Shown here: positions 20,111 through 31,480 of the stretch, piece by piece | Layout of the letters: the number at the start of each line of letters is the position of its first letter | Numbering within the stretch: position 1 is the first letter of the stretch | DNA from: Cylicocyclus nassatus | Lineage: Eukaryota > Nematoda > Chromadorea > Rhabditida > Strongylidae | NCBI GenBank assembly: GCA_958299035.1 | Contig: CATQJL010000316.1 | Location: forward strand, 24,591,676 to 24,655,675 | Direction: 5' to 3' | Length of the DNA stretch: 64,000 bases | Program-made: the position numbers and the translations under genes | The notes under the pieces: generated by a model | What the model was told of the DNA's origin: nothing | Database searches by the model: none | The model's input: only the letters and a program-made list of their open reading frames with translations

Positions 20111-22910
20111 ACCAGAGAAATTAATTCTCACGAAGAAAATTTAAGAAGTGACATATCCGTACTGGTCCTACTTTGCCTAGAAGAATTTTGATTGCAAGAT
20201 GTATGTGCATTGACACCACTGTGCACTATATGGTGACAGAGTAACTCTTGAGGGCTTGTTCAGCAGCAACCATTATTTTGCATCGCAAAATCTGTTCACA
20301 TTTAAAGGCTTGTTGGCTCATTGTACAAGCCCTAGAATAAAGCTTGCGGTATGAATCCCAGCTGAAAACATGTTCATGTGTTAGAGCTCTTGCCTTCACT
20401 TTTTTCACTCAAAAAGATTTCTTCACTGCTAATTGGCCCGCTTGCCAACCGCAGTTGAGAGAAGCCAAAAAAAGAAAGAAAATGAAAGTAACCCATAGCA
20501 AACATATTAGGTTGGTCCATAAGTCTTGTACCAAAATTGATTACACCCAGAGTCAAGCGTGGGACGTGGTATGCCACACCTAAGGAGTCGTAGTGAGGGG
20601 TCGAAGATAGGAAGTAGTTATCAAGGAGATTTTGTTTTTAGTACCTTGATACCTCAATACCTCTTTGATACCTCTTTTCCTTTGCGAAAAAAATCGTATC
20701 CGGTATCAAGACAGATTGCATATGAGCACAGAAGCAAGTGGGAATGCGCTGCTACAAAAACGGAAATATTACGAGATACAATAATAGAAACAAGGCCAAT
20801 GCTGTTGCGAGCAGCATGGTCTCTGCACGCTGCGCGTACGGTAGCGCTCGCGCGTAGATGCGCGACTGCGCTACGCGGCGCTGGCTTTTCAGAAGCATTA
20901 TACATTAATGTCGCCTTCCCTCACGATTCACGTAGTATGAACTAACTCGTAGCATAGACGTAGCATGTTACCGTAACCCAATATTTCAGCAGTATTTTCT
21001 TTTTGCATATGTAAGTAAAAAAACGATTATATGTATCTGTCCTAGAAGAAACGTGTAAATGAAGTCCTTTTGCATAAAGAAGATCAGGCAGTAGCAACGA
21101 TTTGAAAACGCAGGTATTTGAATGGTTTTAAGGTAAGTTAATGGAGTGTGGCACAACCCTAATCGGGTGTGGCAGCCACAGTTTTCTGAAGCTGTGCTAC
21201 ACTCCATTAACTTATCTTTAGAGAAAATATTTCTAAAATATAACGAATTCTTGTTTACCATTTGACTCCCCCAGAACCGTGGAACAGGCAGATGAGGATA
21301 CAGCAAACAGGCAATTATGATGCAATGTACTAATCTTTGAGCTTGGATTGCTACCATTAGTGGCATGCGTTTTGGAGTACAGATAAATTTCATAACGAGT
21401 GAACGAAGCATGTTGAAAGGGTCAGAGTCGTATTTCAAAATACAATACTGAGTGCTGTTGCAATGACTTTGAGATCGGGTCGCCAGTGTCCGGGTGTGTT
21501 ATTCGTACAAACTATTTTTTATGCTTGTTATCCAAGAATGTGCTGGTCAAATATAGTGTGCTCCCATTTGCTTTTAAATGCCAGATTGCGTAACAGCGTT
21601 CAGCTAAATTTATGTATGTTCTTGTAAAACTCTTGGTAAAAAGGGCTCTAGAAACATTAAACTGGGATGATCTTGCGCTCTCAGACAGAAAGCGCGGAGT
21701 GACTGGGTCTCGCTGGTGCTTTCGGAAGCGCTTATCTTTAACTAGCCTGCTTTTGCTTGTGTTACTGATTGTAAGTCCCATTGGCGTCTTACTTACAAAT
21801 AGATGTAGATCTGTAAGCGGCACCTGCGTTTTGTTTGCGCAGGAAAACATTTCTGTGCTTTTGGAACTCAATGTTTTTTCTTGGGAGTCTTAAGGCAGTT
21901 TTATCTTATGAATACGGTCTTTGGGCGGCACTAGGGCATTTTGATCAGGCGGGAAAAGGTTTTTTACTTTTGGGGCAGTTCTTATAGCTGATGGTCCTCA
22001 GGCGACAGGTAAGGCAGTTTGAGAATATGGTGTGAGTAAATGCTCAAATTCATTTTTTTTCTTGGGAGTCGTGAGGCAATTTTTCCTTATGAATAGGATT
22101 TTTAGGGGGGGGACGTGGCACTTTCTCCCAAACAGATATTGCTCTGTAGGGTATTTTGATTGGGCAGGAAGTTAGGTTTCTGTACCTTTGGGGCTGTTAT
22201 TATCGGTCCTAGCTGGCACGTAGAGCAATTTGAGGATACGTTGTGAGTAGATGTTTGACTTTGCTTTTCTTCTGGAGAGCAGTAAGGTAGTTTTTTTTTC
22301 ATGGATATGTTCTTTAGAGGCATGTCCCGGCAAAATTTAGCTTTTCGGTTTTTCACCTTTTCGGAGCCTTTTCGTCATGCTTAAAAAATATCTGAGCTAC
22401 TCAGCGCATGAAAATGACCAAAATGAGCTCTTTTTGAAACTCTTAAAATCGGGTTCGCTTTGAACTACATGTAACTGAGGCGAGTCCGGGAGACTTCTCG
22501 AGCCGATTTTAGGTCTTCTAGACGCGCTTTTTCGCTTCAAATTTCACTGATGGATTATCTGAAGGACTCTACTATTGCCGCCGTGTAAGATTTCAATACC
22601 CATGGCTTTGATTGATATTGCCCTTTGAGCGTAAAGCATGTGTTCGTTGCCGAAAATTTCGTCGCCCAAAATTAATTGAATATATTTGCCTAGATTTCGC
22701 CAAATATTGTGACAAAATAGCGCAGGAAAACTAGGTAGTCATAGTTTTTGAGAGTGCGGTTTCTTTTCGTTGTAAGATTCCATATTCGGTTTGATGAAAT
22801 CTTGACTTGGAGGACTTCTTGGCAAGTTTTGAAGACAACTGATTTTGTTGCTGTCAAAAGTTGATTTTGAGGAAAAAGCTATGTTGTTTGTAGTGTACAT
22901 CATTGTTATA
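20111..22910. other. No gene recognised; isolated mariner-type terminus and a hairpin
   Basis: TTAGGTTGGTCCATAAGTCT near 20508 is a mariner-type terminal sequence with no partner nearby. Open frames at 20559-20945 and 21512-21893 overlap on both strands and show no family signature. The rest is AT-rich with GGCAGTTT-type phrases repeated loosely between 21890 and 22350. Confidence 0.45.
21128..21225. repeat. Inverted-repeat hairpin of about 98 bp
   Basis: AAGGTAAGTTAATGGAGTGT at 21131 is inverted near 21198-21225 (CACTCCATTAACTTATC), with a GTGTGGC-containing loop. It is probably a very short miniature element. Confidence 0.7.
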
Positions 22911-23583
22911 CAGTGTCCCATAAGTATGTATACACTGTTTGATCGTTAGTATCTCTCTTCTCAAGAATTTTTTTTGCCTAGCTTCAGGTACCGTTTTGTA
23001 ATGCTGGCTTCATCTTAAATTTGCAGTATAAAACGATTCACCCATTTCTCTTCATTACTGTAGGATTACGGTGGAAACTTCAATTAGGGTTTTGAGCCAT
23101 AAAAGGCCATATTTTGCTTCAGAAAGGAAATGAAACAGCCTGAAAACTTTTACACTAGGCTAATTAGAGTTGCTGATTCTAATTGTAAAGTTCCCAGCTT
23201 ATTATGATGCTTCATTGGAAAGTTATGCCAGATAAGCAGTAGCGGCCATTTTTTCAGTGTTCCTAAAAAGTGCGGTTACACCGTTTAGAAAGCTTCGCAA
23301 TCTTGTGAATAGTTAAGTATTAGACTCAGCGTCCATGAAAACTCTATGACACAAGTTTTCACATTTTTTTGAAAAATTTTGAAACGGCAGCTTTTTTCAC
23401 ATTGACACTACATGTTTCAAGTTTCCACCGCAGTCCTACAATAATAAAGAGCGGTCGGTAACTCTTTCCATGCTGTAACTCTAAGTTGAAGCCAGCTCTA
23501 CGGTACCTAAGACAGGGCAAAAAATTCCTTGGAAGAGAGATATTAACGATCAAACAGTGTATACATACTTTTGGGACACCCTG
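22911..23583. mobile_element. Family B mariner-like miniature transposon, copy 2
   Basis: TA-flanked (22909-22910 and 23584-23585). The ends CAGTGTCCCATAAGTATG and CATACTTTTGGGACACCCTG are inverted. The inner arms share CTGTAGGATTACGGTGGAAA and its complement. No transposase. Confidence 0.8.
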
Positions 23584-23739
23584 TAGATTACTCGTACTTC
23601 CAAAATGATGTGTATTCTATTGATTTCATAGCAATCTTTTATGATATTTGTTGAGAGAAACTGGACGAAGCAAATTTCGAAAGAGTAGTAGTGTGGAGTC
23701 TTTTTATTATCCGAATGAGTATCTGTAAAAGGCGAAAGG

Positions 23740-23763
23740 GGGGAGGGGGGGGGGGGGGGGGGA
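23740..23763. repeat. Poly-G tract
   Basis: A GGGGAGG stretch followed by a run of about 16 G. Length is likely unstable and the base count uncertain. Confidence 0.8.
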
Positions 23764-23929
23764 GAAAAGCATGATAATCGAAAAAATTGTCCCAAAATCT
23801 CGCATGGTCATGGCAAGGCTTTCGAAAAATGCTGAATGATTTGTATAGTTTATCGCTCCGCAGACAATTGTCCTTCCTAGACAGAAAATGTTTTAGAAAG
23901 GAGTAGGAAAATTTGTGTATATTTTTAGT

Positions 23930-24018
23930 TTTTAGTTTATTTTTATATTTTTAGTCACAACTAAGCCTGATATTGCATCTGGCCCGACCCACTTGCTAGC
24001 GACCTGTAGGGTCGCTAG
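23930..24018 (+). mobile_element. Helitron-like 3' end with terminal hairpin
   Basis: It ends GCGACCTGTAGGGTCGC then TAG before T, preceded by GGCCCGACCCACTTGC. It matches the minus-strand end at 18000-18060, including the upstream CAACTAAGC. Both stem strands changed together between the two copies. Confidence 0.7.
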
Positions 24019-24956
24019 TCAGGGAACAAATTATAAACGATAGCTAAAATCTCGTAGTTTCTGTAAAAATGATCAGCGCTGCGTCTTATTTTCTTTGAGC
24101 AATGGTTAGTGGAAGCACAACCACTGCAAGCGGAAAGTGGGACAAGGAGATTTTAGCCTGCTTAATTCCATAGTTTAATAGTTATCTGAAGCAGGATTCA
24201 TTGTTTAGGCGAACATGGAGTAGTGCTTTGTATTGAGTGCAGAAAGTGGCAGCTAAATCACTTTTGAAATACAGTTGATTATGTTTGAAAGTGGCCATTT
24301 CAATTTGATGGCTCAATATTGGGAACTCAGAATTCTCTAACTTCGCCCAATGGGGGTGTTTGACATGATAATCATGAATATATTACCAATCATGCCTGGT
24401 AGAGGCAAATGAAAATGTGGGGGCGGAAAGGGGAGGAGGGGGAAGGTTCTCTGGTGGTTGTGTGCTACACCTCTTCTCGATCCCGGTTGTTATACCTTGC
24501 CAACATGGCCCGTCAGTATCAAGCCTAACCGTTGACGTAGATATGTGCGCTCACAGCGCGAGAGATTCGCGCTGCATAGTCTTGTCAAAGAAAGCGAACA
24601 GAGTGTAGAGGAGCAATAGCCAAGCCGGTCATAGGCCTGAAGCATAACTGTGAATTCGCGGACTCCCGCCATGCCAATCTTGGCCTTGTTGGGGATGACG
24701 TATGTCTCTTATGTTCTACGTAAGATCCAGAGTAGTAATCGATAGACAAAATGAGTCCTACAAGATGGTGTTCAAAAGACATTTCACCAACTTAGTTCCA
24801 AACAGAATTTAGGGCCAAAAACTGAAAAGATTAAAATGTCCGGAGGACCGAAAACAAATTTAGGACTTTGTCTAATACATTCCATGTTTTGTTCAGTGCT
24901 CTGTGTGTTTGCTCCCATGCGGGACTTTCGGTGCTCGGTTTGCGGGCACAGTAGAC
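24019..24956. other. No gene recognised
   Basis: Flank of the BEL element. Overlapping short open frames on the minus strand near 24490-24969 show no protein signature. Confidence 0.45.
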
Positions 24957-25447
24957 TGCGACACCTCAAACTTGGGTAATCAAACTTTTATTACTAAAAG
25001 CGACTAACCACTACAAAGCGACTACAAAGTTAATGCACACAAAGATAATACACAAGCGATTATGACTACCAAATACTATCATGAAATTCAAGTATTCTGT
25101 GACCCTGTGATAGATTCTGTGGAACTGTGATCCTGTGACGCTGTGATAGAGTCTGTGGAACTGTGAAGCTGTGAAGCAAGAGAGAGTAAGCAGGAAACAA
25201 ATAATAAATGAAAAGAACATAAAACTAAAGGCACCTGTAAAGGCAAGTATGGCAGCTAACTTATATCCTCTACTTATATACGCGATAAAACATAAACAAA
25301 TACCAATGCGCTCAAGAATCTACCGATGAGCCTACTGATAAGCATAAACATAACATAAGCTGTGAGAAATTGCTGATCGGACGCGCAAGGCATCCGTTCT
25401 TTGTGCGCGACGCAGTGGATACGAACGCAAAGAGTTCGTATACTCCG
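24957..25447 (-). repeat. 3' LTR of the BEL element
   Basis: The segment 25282-25447 matches 32579-32742 at about 93 percent. The minus strand has a TATATAAG box (25271-25278) and an AATAAA signal (24986-24991), giving U3-R-U5 order. The region between them is rich in CACAG motifs. It ends on the minus strand GTGTCGCA. Confidence 0.75.
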
Positions 25448-25450
25448 GCC

Positions 25451-25900
25451 TCAGCGTCGAGAAGAGGGACCAGGATCCTCCTTGCTGTGAGTTGATGCCC
25501 TGTGATCCATCGTTTGCCCTTCCTCTATTTTCTTCAATTCCCTTTTGCACTCCTCGATCCGTGTTTGAATTTCCTCGTAGTGCAGGTGTAAGCGCTTGAC
25601 TTCATCCGGTAGAATGCAAATAGCAGCATGATGGCCGTCTGCCGCTCCTTGTTCGCTGTTCTTGCAATAGAAACAGAAAGTCCGTCTGATGCAGCCGTGG
25701 ATGTGCCGCTCCAAACAACGGTGACATCTTTGTTCGTTGTTTAGTAGAGCCACTCGATCCTTGATGGCTGTCACCTTCGGACAAGCGTTTGAATAGTGGC
25801 TGCCGTGCTCCTTGTAGAACACACACATGGGTAGTCCACTTCCATTTCCCTTGTCGCCTAGTCGTCTTTCGGGGCACGAGAAGGACTGTATTTGTCGCTG
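25451..25900 (-). pseudogene. BEL gag-like, zinc-knuckle region
   Basis: It contains CVFYKEHGSHYSNAC, RCHRCLERHIHGC, CFYCKNSEQ and DGHHAAIC, the three-knuckle Cys/His arrangement of BEL gag nucleocapsids, followed by a helical segment (VKRLHLHYEEIQTRIEECKR). The frame stops at the beginning of the 3' LTR. In a normal element protease and RT would follow; they are absent. Confidence 0.85.
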
Positions 25901-26011
25901 TAGTCTCTCCCGTTCCTCTGTGTACTCGACGATGAGTTTCTTATAGTTCTGTTTGGAATCTGCTATGGTCGTTGCTTCCGGGATTGACCGTTTTCGCTTC
26001 CAAGCTTCTCT

Positions 26012-26278
26012 CTAATCGTGGATATCTCCCCGTTCATCAATGTCTTCCCCGCGAGCTTGGTTCTCGGGAGCGCGTGTGGCCCGTTTACGAGCTGTGTTTG
26101 GCTGAACACTTCCATCCGTGCTGCTATCTCGCTGTGACTCCCCTGTGGTGATCGGCCTCGCTCTCGTGATCTTGTCTTCCATTCGCTTTAATATTTTGGC
26201 GGTTTCCTTGCTCTTACGTTCAGCTTCTTCTTTGATCTGTGATGCTAAGCCGACGAACTGTTGTTCCAGGCGCAACAT
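26012..26278 (-). pseudogene. BEL gag-like, helical and low-complexity linker
   Basis: MLRLEQQFVGLASQIKEEAE starts a short helix. A Ser/Arg/Thr-rich linker follows. It sits between the coiled coil and the zinc-knuckle segment, and reading continuity is broken on both sides. Confidence 0.5.
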
Positions 26279-26341
26279 TCTTGGTGGAAATATCCGCGGT
26301 GTCCCTGGATTTCCTCCTTCATAATCTGAGTGCCTTTGTTT

Positions 26342-26662
26342 CTATCGTGCCACTATCTTCTTCACGTCCTGGTATAACGTTTCGAACCATCCTCGAATCT
26401 GTTCCTGCTGTTGACGCATCTCGAGTCTCAACTGTGCGATCGACTCCTTGACCTCTTTGAAAGAGCCATCATTCCATGCCCTACCATTTCTGTCGGAGTT
26501 ATGTCGTTGGCTCTTCATTTCCTCTTGAAGTTCTGTGATCGATTCTCGGAGCTGCTGGATGTCACAGTTCGAAGTTTTTCCTTGAGGCCACTCTCGATCG
26601 TCCCGCTGACGCTGCAACTCCGTTTCGAGTGCTGCGACGGCGTTGTACATCTCCCGGAGCAT
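26342..26662 (-). pseudogene. BEL gag-like, coiled-coil region
   Basis: A frame of 106 codons, very rich in Gln, Glu and Arg with heptad spacing (LETELQRQRDDRE, LRESITELQEEMKSQ, IAQLRLEMRQQQEQI), i.e. a coiled coil. It continues the N-terminal gag segment and is followed by another helical segment in a different frame. Confidence 0.65.
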
Positions 26663-26689
26663 CTGGCATTCGCTTTCATTACCTCTCCT

Positions 26690-27175
26690 TATTTATTGTT
26701 CGACTTCGTATACTTCCTTTGCTTTATCGTCGAGGAGAGCGTTGTAGCTTGTGCGTGTTCTTTGTAGAATCGATCCGATCGAGTCTTTTTTGTATTTTCG
26801 GAAAACTTGCTGTGGCTCTGGGTATCCATAATCCGTGGGTCGGTGTGGGTACCATGATCGCAGTTTCTTCCAGCTCATCCAGGAACAAGACTCGGTCCAT
26901 CTCCTCAGCTTCGCCAGCCAACCAGGATCTCGTACCATTCATGGGCGAGCAATAATTGGTCTGCCCATAAGATCAACTCTCCCGTTTCCTCTATATGCCT
27001 GCGCGAAGTTCTTTGAACTCCAGCATATAGCGCAAGGATTCTGGCACTGTATAAGATGTTTCCACCTCCTTTGCTTGAGAGAGATGAGATCCAGCTTTGC
27101 CTGTGCTAGCCGATCATCAAATTCGTTACATTTGTCACCACAGAACTTTATTTTTTGCTGAATCTGTGCTTCTAT
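26690..27175 (-). pseudogene. BEL gag-like, N-terminal region
   Basis: It lies directly downstream of the envelope stop. Two or three frames share the coding: one with CNEFDDRLAQAKLDLISLK (helical), one with EEMDRVLFLDELEETAIM, one with DPGWLAKLRRW and YNALLDDKAKEVYEVEQ. Frame changes suggest at least two indels. The helical N-terminus followed by coiled coils matches BEL gag organisation. Confidence 0.6.
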
Positions 27176-27232
27176 GCATTTTGTAGTCTTACCTGAATTA
27201 TCTGAGGTAGTAATTTGGCGGTATATGTATAA

Positions 27233-28183
27233 TTATGGTTTCTTCTCCTCAGATTTCCTTCCCATCACGAGGCATGCACATACGCATCGGAAAGGCAACA
27301 TCCACAAGGCTTGAAGCAGATAGGAAGCCAATCTGAACAAGGTGGTAAGTATGCGGAAGATTGTGGTTATGACTGTGCATATAAAGGCATTGGTTATTGC
27401 AAAGTAGGTTACCAGGAGAGCGATTACCATCAGCAGTGCTGCGAGGGCTAATGTGGTCCACCATGTTAAGAATGTTCGTGCTAAATGCGCGAAGTCTGGC
27501 AGATTGATTTCCGAATAGACTTCGCTTTCGCCTTCCAGGATGCGGCGTGCAGCTCCTTGTAGACTACCTGTGTAGTGAAGTAGTCCTGTGATCTTGAAGC
27601 TGTTTTGTGTTGTACCGCATTTGATTGTGCATTCGCGATAAAACAGTGTTCTGTTGCTAATAAAGCTTATCCTTGTTTGCACTCCTGTGCTATTGCATGA
27701 AACTGTAAACGCATCATCGCCGCATTGGATCTCCGCCATTGTTGGTGTAGTAGATCTGCAGGTGATCAAGGCCTTTGCTCTTTTTGCACATTTATAACAT
27801 CCGGTGCAGTGCGCGTTTTCACTCGTACATACTGCGTCCAATTTCATTGATGTTGTGTTGAATATTCCTTTGATTCTCAATATGAATTCCGCCGTCGGAA
27901 GTTGGGGTATTTTCGATGCAATTGTTCCGTTTATCGCTCGAAATTCGAGATTTGGTCGTATTATCGGTAGCGTGTACTATGGTTCTCTCATATGCGCCGT
28001 GAGGTTTACTTCCTTGCAGTCGCACTTCATCCTCACCTCTGCTGGCGTGCATTCACACTCTTCCCTCACCTTACAAGTGAGGTTTGCGGCGTCGTTCTGT
28101 GAAACGCACGCGAGTGGTGGTTCAAAATAAGCTGGTGCGATTGCATACCGTGTTCCGTCTGTGAGAAAGATTGTGTGCAGCAT
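27233..28183 (-). pseudogene. Envelope-like protein, C-terminal ectodomain and membrane anchor
   Basis: Broken over at least three frames between 28183 and 27880. After that it is open to 27233, with more paired Cys (CTGCYKCAKRAK, FYRECTIKCGT). A long hydrophobic anchor follows, including WWTTLALAALLMVIALLV, then a second hydrophobic helix and a short basic cytoplasmic tail. This architecture (Cys-rich ectodomain, near C-terminal anchor) fits a class II fusion glycoprotein. The stop lies only about 45 bp before the gag-like sequence. Confidence 0.75.
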
Positions 28184-28692
28184 GGGGTGGGCGGAGTGCT
28201 GATGGGCGAAAGAGTAATGATGAACGGTGGTATGCTTCTTGGCTGGTTAGGCAGCACATAGAAATTGTATTTTCGCTGTGATTTGTCCGCTTTATTGACC
28301 GTTAGCTGCAGATTTACTCTTTGTTTCCATCGGCTGCATCTAAAGAATTCGTAAACCTTCTCGTCGTTTGGTATCAAGTAGATCCTGTAGAATAGGCATC
28401 CTGAGCTAGGGTGAAAATAATCACATCCTGGGCCTCCACAACTTTCCACGCAACCTGTGATTCCTGGGAAGTGATTTGCCCTGTGTAGCTCTTTTACCTT
28501 GGAAGTGCGGTCAACTTTCCTGCATTTTTCTCCTGTGCACGATCCGGCATGTGGACATGTTTTGCTGTGTAGCAGTGCGTACTTAGTACTTCTGGTGTAG
28601 ACTGTTGTTTGCCTTTCACATATCAAGTCGAGGCTTTCCATAGTAGCTTTAAATCGAGGACGTCCGTCTCTTTGCTTCGTAATCGTATGCAC
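28066..28692 (-). pseudogene. Envelope-like protein, phlebovirus-Gc-like Cys-rich domain
   Basis: A Cys-rich segment has CPHAGSCTGEKC, then GITGCVESCGGPGC, then SSGCLFYRIYLIP. That spacing, with the CGGPGC box and CLFYR, is the pattern of the phlebovirus glycoprotein fusion domain found in nematode BEL elements of the Cer7 type (published idea: acquisition of an envelope by retrotransposons). The domain would mediate membrane fusion. The frame changes near 28190, and the remaining protein is scattered over other frames. This is recognition by motif, not by search. Confidence 0.8.
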
Positions 28693-28919
28693 GCTTCCTG
28701 TTTGAATGGATTTATTTTCAAGATCCCCGTGGTGTCAATAGTACAATATTCTCCGTGCTTCGATTTGTAACAGGATCTGCTGTGATGGGTGAAGATGTCC
28801 ACATTTTGGCAGGCCTCCATCAGTGCTGTGCCTGTGATTACCGCAAGGAGTATGGCGCCTTCGGAGAAGAAAAATCGTCTCCTGCGCCTCCGGTAGGTTG
28901 TTGAAAACGGTTTTTTCAT
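28623..28919 (-). pseudogene. Envelope-like protein, signal peptide region
   Basis: The likely start MKKPFST is followed by six Arg, then a hydrophobic stretch (EGAILLAVITGTALMEA) and Cys residues. This fits a signal peptide with a basic n-region. The open frame extends further upstream, but this Met gives the best leader. The mature part contains spaced Cys. The frame shifts near 28650-28690 into the next segment. Confidence 0.65.
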
Positions 28920-29134
28920 GGCTTGTTGATGGTGGTTGCTATTGCTCAATTCTTTCGTCAACTGTATGCAGATGGACAGGCACATCATCGTGAACAAAGA
29001 GGAAGCTCAGGATGGATGTTTTATTTTTTCTTTGTGTTGGTTTTTCTATTTCTTGCTCCTTATAATTGATCTTCTTCCTTGGTCTGAGATTGTATGGGGC
29101 TGTGATGTCCTTTTGCAGTTGCTCTATCGGTAAA

Positions 29135-29371
29135 TCATGCTTTTCCTTTTGAATTGCGGCTAAGTCGTCTTCGTTGTCGATTTCTAATGGGACTACTCGG
29201 TTTGATCGGACGTCGGAACCTTCTTTTATTGGGCGTTTCGACGAGGACTTCTCTTATGATTTTCAAAGGTGAGTTATCAATTTGTACTATTCCCACCTTT
29301 TTCCAAACAATCCGTGGTTGTACGGCGTCTGCAAAAAGTCGATGGGTCAAAGCAGTGGTTGTTCTTCCCAC
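29135..29371 (-). pseudogene. BEL integrase C-terminal tail
   Basis: It continues in another frame after the G tract: a basic region with IVQIDNSPLK and ending in repeated Arg (FRRPIKPSS, RRRLSRNS). Such tails follow the core in BEL integrases. The envelope region begins shortly after. Confidence 0.6.
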
Positions 29372-29775
29372 TATCTTCTTAGTATGTGGGGGGGGGGGGG
29401 GCGTGAATTCAATACTGCTTCGATCTCTGTGAGCATTGTCCTGAGCCCATCGAAAGTCATGATGCGCGCTCCAAGCGTTTTGTGCAGCGAGGACTTAATA
29501 GAGCGTATTAACCTCTCATAAAATCCACCCCACGGTGCATAAGGGGTTATATAACTCCATTTGATTTCTCGCCGCGCTATTTCGCTCTCAAATTCCGTGC
29601 TGTGAACCATATTTTCCGTGGTGTCCTTCAGAATTTGCTCACCTAGCAAGAACGTCGGTGCGTTGTCGCATGTGATTGTTCTCATGACTCCTCTCCTTGC
29701 GAAGAATCTCCGTAATGCATTTAGAAATGCTTCTGTGGTCATGTCCACAACGAGTTCAAGATGGATCGACTGGTG
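29371..29775 (-). pseudogene. BEL integrase, catalytic core remainder
   Basis: TITCDNAPTFLLGEQ carries the second Asp and YITPYAPWGGFYERLIRSIK carries the catalytic Glu, so the triad is complete across the frameshift. The Pro run near the end is encoded by a G tract at 29389-29402 on the plus strand. The frame is lost there, which suggests slippage in the homopolymer. Confidence 0.9.
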
Positions 29776-30565
29776 TTATTGTTTGGCAGAGTGTTATGTG
29801 GCAAGTGAAAATACAGTCATAAGTTTTGTTGGATCCTTCGTAATTGTCACTGATCGCTAAGGGTCTGAAATAGTCCAGTCCGATGTGTTCCAATGGACTT
29901 GCTTTCTGCACTCTTGTGACTGGTGGCGCGTCCATGTCGGGATAAGTGAACGGTAGGTTGTTGATCTTCTGGCACGGTACGCATTCCTTGATGATGTTTT
30001 TTACTTGTTGTCGTAGTTTGGGTATCCAATATATTTCTCGTACTGATGCGATCGTTTGGGCCACTCCTCTATGGTATTGTCTGTGAATTTCCATAATAAT
30101 ATGGCATGCCAAAGTCGTTCTTGGGGCAATGTAAATCGGTGTTTTTGCGTGGATGGGCATGTTTGCTTTTTTGAGTCGTCCATAGCATCGCAGTACCCCT
30201 TGTTCGTCCTTACGAATATTCATCTCCTTCTGTGATTTCATTTGATGCTCGTTGACGTATTGCTTCTGGTGATCCCGTATCAAATACATCCTGCTTTCCT
30301 GCATTTCTACTCCTGTGATGTTTTGATTCTTTGAAATGTATTTCAATGCTGGTATGTGTAGTAGAATGTCTTCCTTCCTTCTTTCCGCAAGGTGATTCAA
30401 GGAGCTTTTCAGGAATCGTAAGACGTATATCAGGAACCGTTGTGCCTTTCCCAGGGACCTGTATCTTCGGAAGTCTATAATCTCTTCCTTTGACGGTTCT
30501 GTGTTGTGTTCTATTGTGACCGTTTCCATTGTTGCTATGGTTGTTTCTTCATATTGTGCTATCAA
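29756..30565 (-). pseudogene. BEL integrase, zinc domain and start of catalytic core
   Basis: A frame of 269 codons. The N-terminal linker is followed by the zinc-binding segment (IHRQYHRGVAQT with His residues, then CVPCQK) and the core start LEHIGLDYFRPL with the first catalytic Asp. The frame then shifts at about 29770 and the core continues in the next frame. Integrase joins cDNA to the chromosome. Confidence 0.9.
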
Positions 30566-30599
30566 CAGAGTTTGGAGTAGTCCGGTTTATTTGTAAAAG

Positions 30600-30847
30600 G
30601 TAATCCATTCTACCAGAGGTGATTTTGCAGTGCCTCTGGCGTCAATCCTCTTGAGCCGCAGTCGGCAGGGTTCTCTGATGTCTTGACATGTCCAAACAGG
30701 CAAGTTATGTTATGTTCCTTCAAGCTGTTGTTTATTCGCCTTATTTCTGCAAGTCGATTGTTTATGAGCACTCCTGCATTTTATCGCGTGGGAGTTGATT
30801 TAATCCATCCCAAAACGATGTCGGAGTCTGTGTGGCATATAATCTCC
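30600..30847 (-). pseudogene. BEL RNase H, C-terminal part
   Basis: Coding continues after the insertion with HTDSDIVLGWIKS (catalytic Asp) and ends VKTSENPADCGSRGLTPEAL, a BEL hallmark that links RNase H to integrase. One in-frame TAA is at 30781-30783, and a Trp codon has become TAG near 30598, so it is not translatable in full. Confidence 0.85.
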
Positions 30848-30851
30848 TTAA

Positions 30852-31480
30852 AGGCAGGCACTGTCCAGGCAAATCTGGACCCTTTGATTTTTTGCGAGGA
30901 AACTGATGGGGAGCCACTGACTAAACCACTGCCCGAGTTGCAGCGCACGGGATACACTCATGCCAGAGAAATCGGCGTCCGAATCGGTCGTCCCCGCGCC
31001 GTGACCGTAACACTTCAACAGTCTAAACGCACATCACGGTCGCGGCGCGAAACCATGAGGACAGGGTGTAGCGCGGAAACTCGTTAGGAGGGTACGAAAT
31101 AGCACGGAAAATGAAGATATCTCAAATGTAATCAACGAAAACACCATGAACAACGCGGAAAAGGCAGCCGAGAGAAGCCGCCGCAATAAACATGGGAAAC
31201 AAGGGCAACTCACGAAAAGCAGAAGAATTGGGAAATTTGCAGTATTTGTGCAACGAATTTGCGCGCTACATCCTGTCCTCAAGGTTTCGCGCCGGGACCG
31301 TGATGTGCGTTTAGGCTGTTGAAGTGGTACGGTCACGGCGCGGGGGCGACGGGCTCGGAGGCCGATTTCTCTGCCGTGAGTGAGTCCCGTGCGCTGCAAT
31401 TCGGGCAGTGGTTTAGTCAGTGGTCCCCCATCAGTTTCCATGCAAAAACCAAAGGGTCCAGATTTGCCTGGACACTGCCT
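30852..31480. mobile_element. 629-bp miniature transposon with TTAA target duplication
   Basis: It has inverted arms of more than 200 bp (AGGCAG at the tips, then TGTCCAGGCAAATCTGG; inner part with CGCGCCGTGACCGTA). TTAA flanks both sides (30848-30851 and 31481-31484). The empty site with one TTAA keeps the RNase H codons in frame. A TTAA target fits Kolobok or piggyBac type elements. It has no transposase. A relative is at 48243-48612. Confidence 0.9.

Noticed and set aside
21512..21893. Long overlapping frames on opposite strands
   Set aside because: Both strands are open over the same bases and neither shows a domain or splice signal, so I could not choose or defend either.
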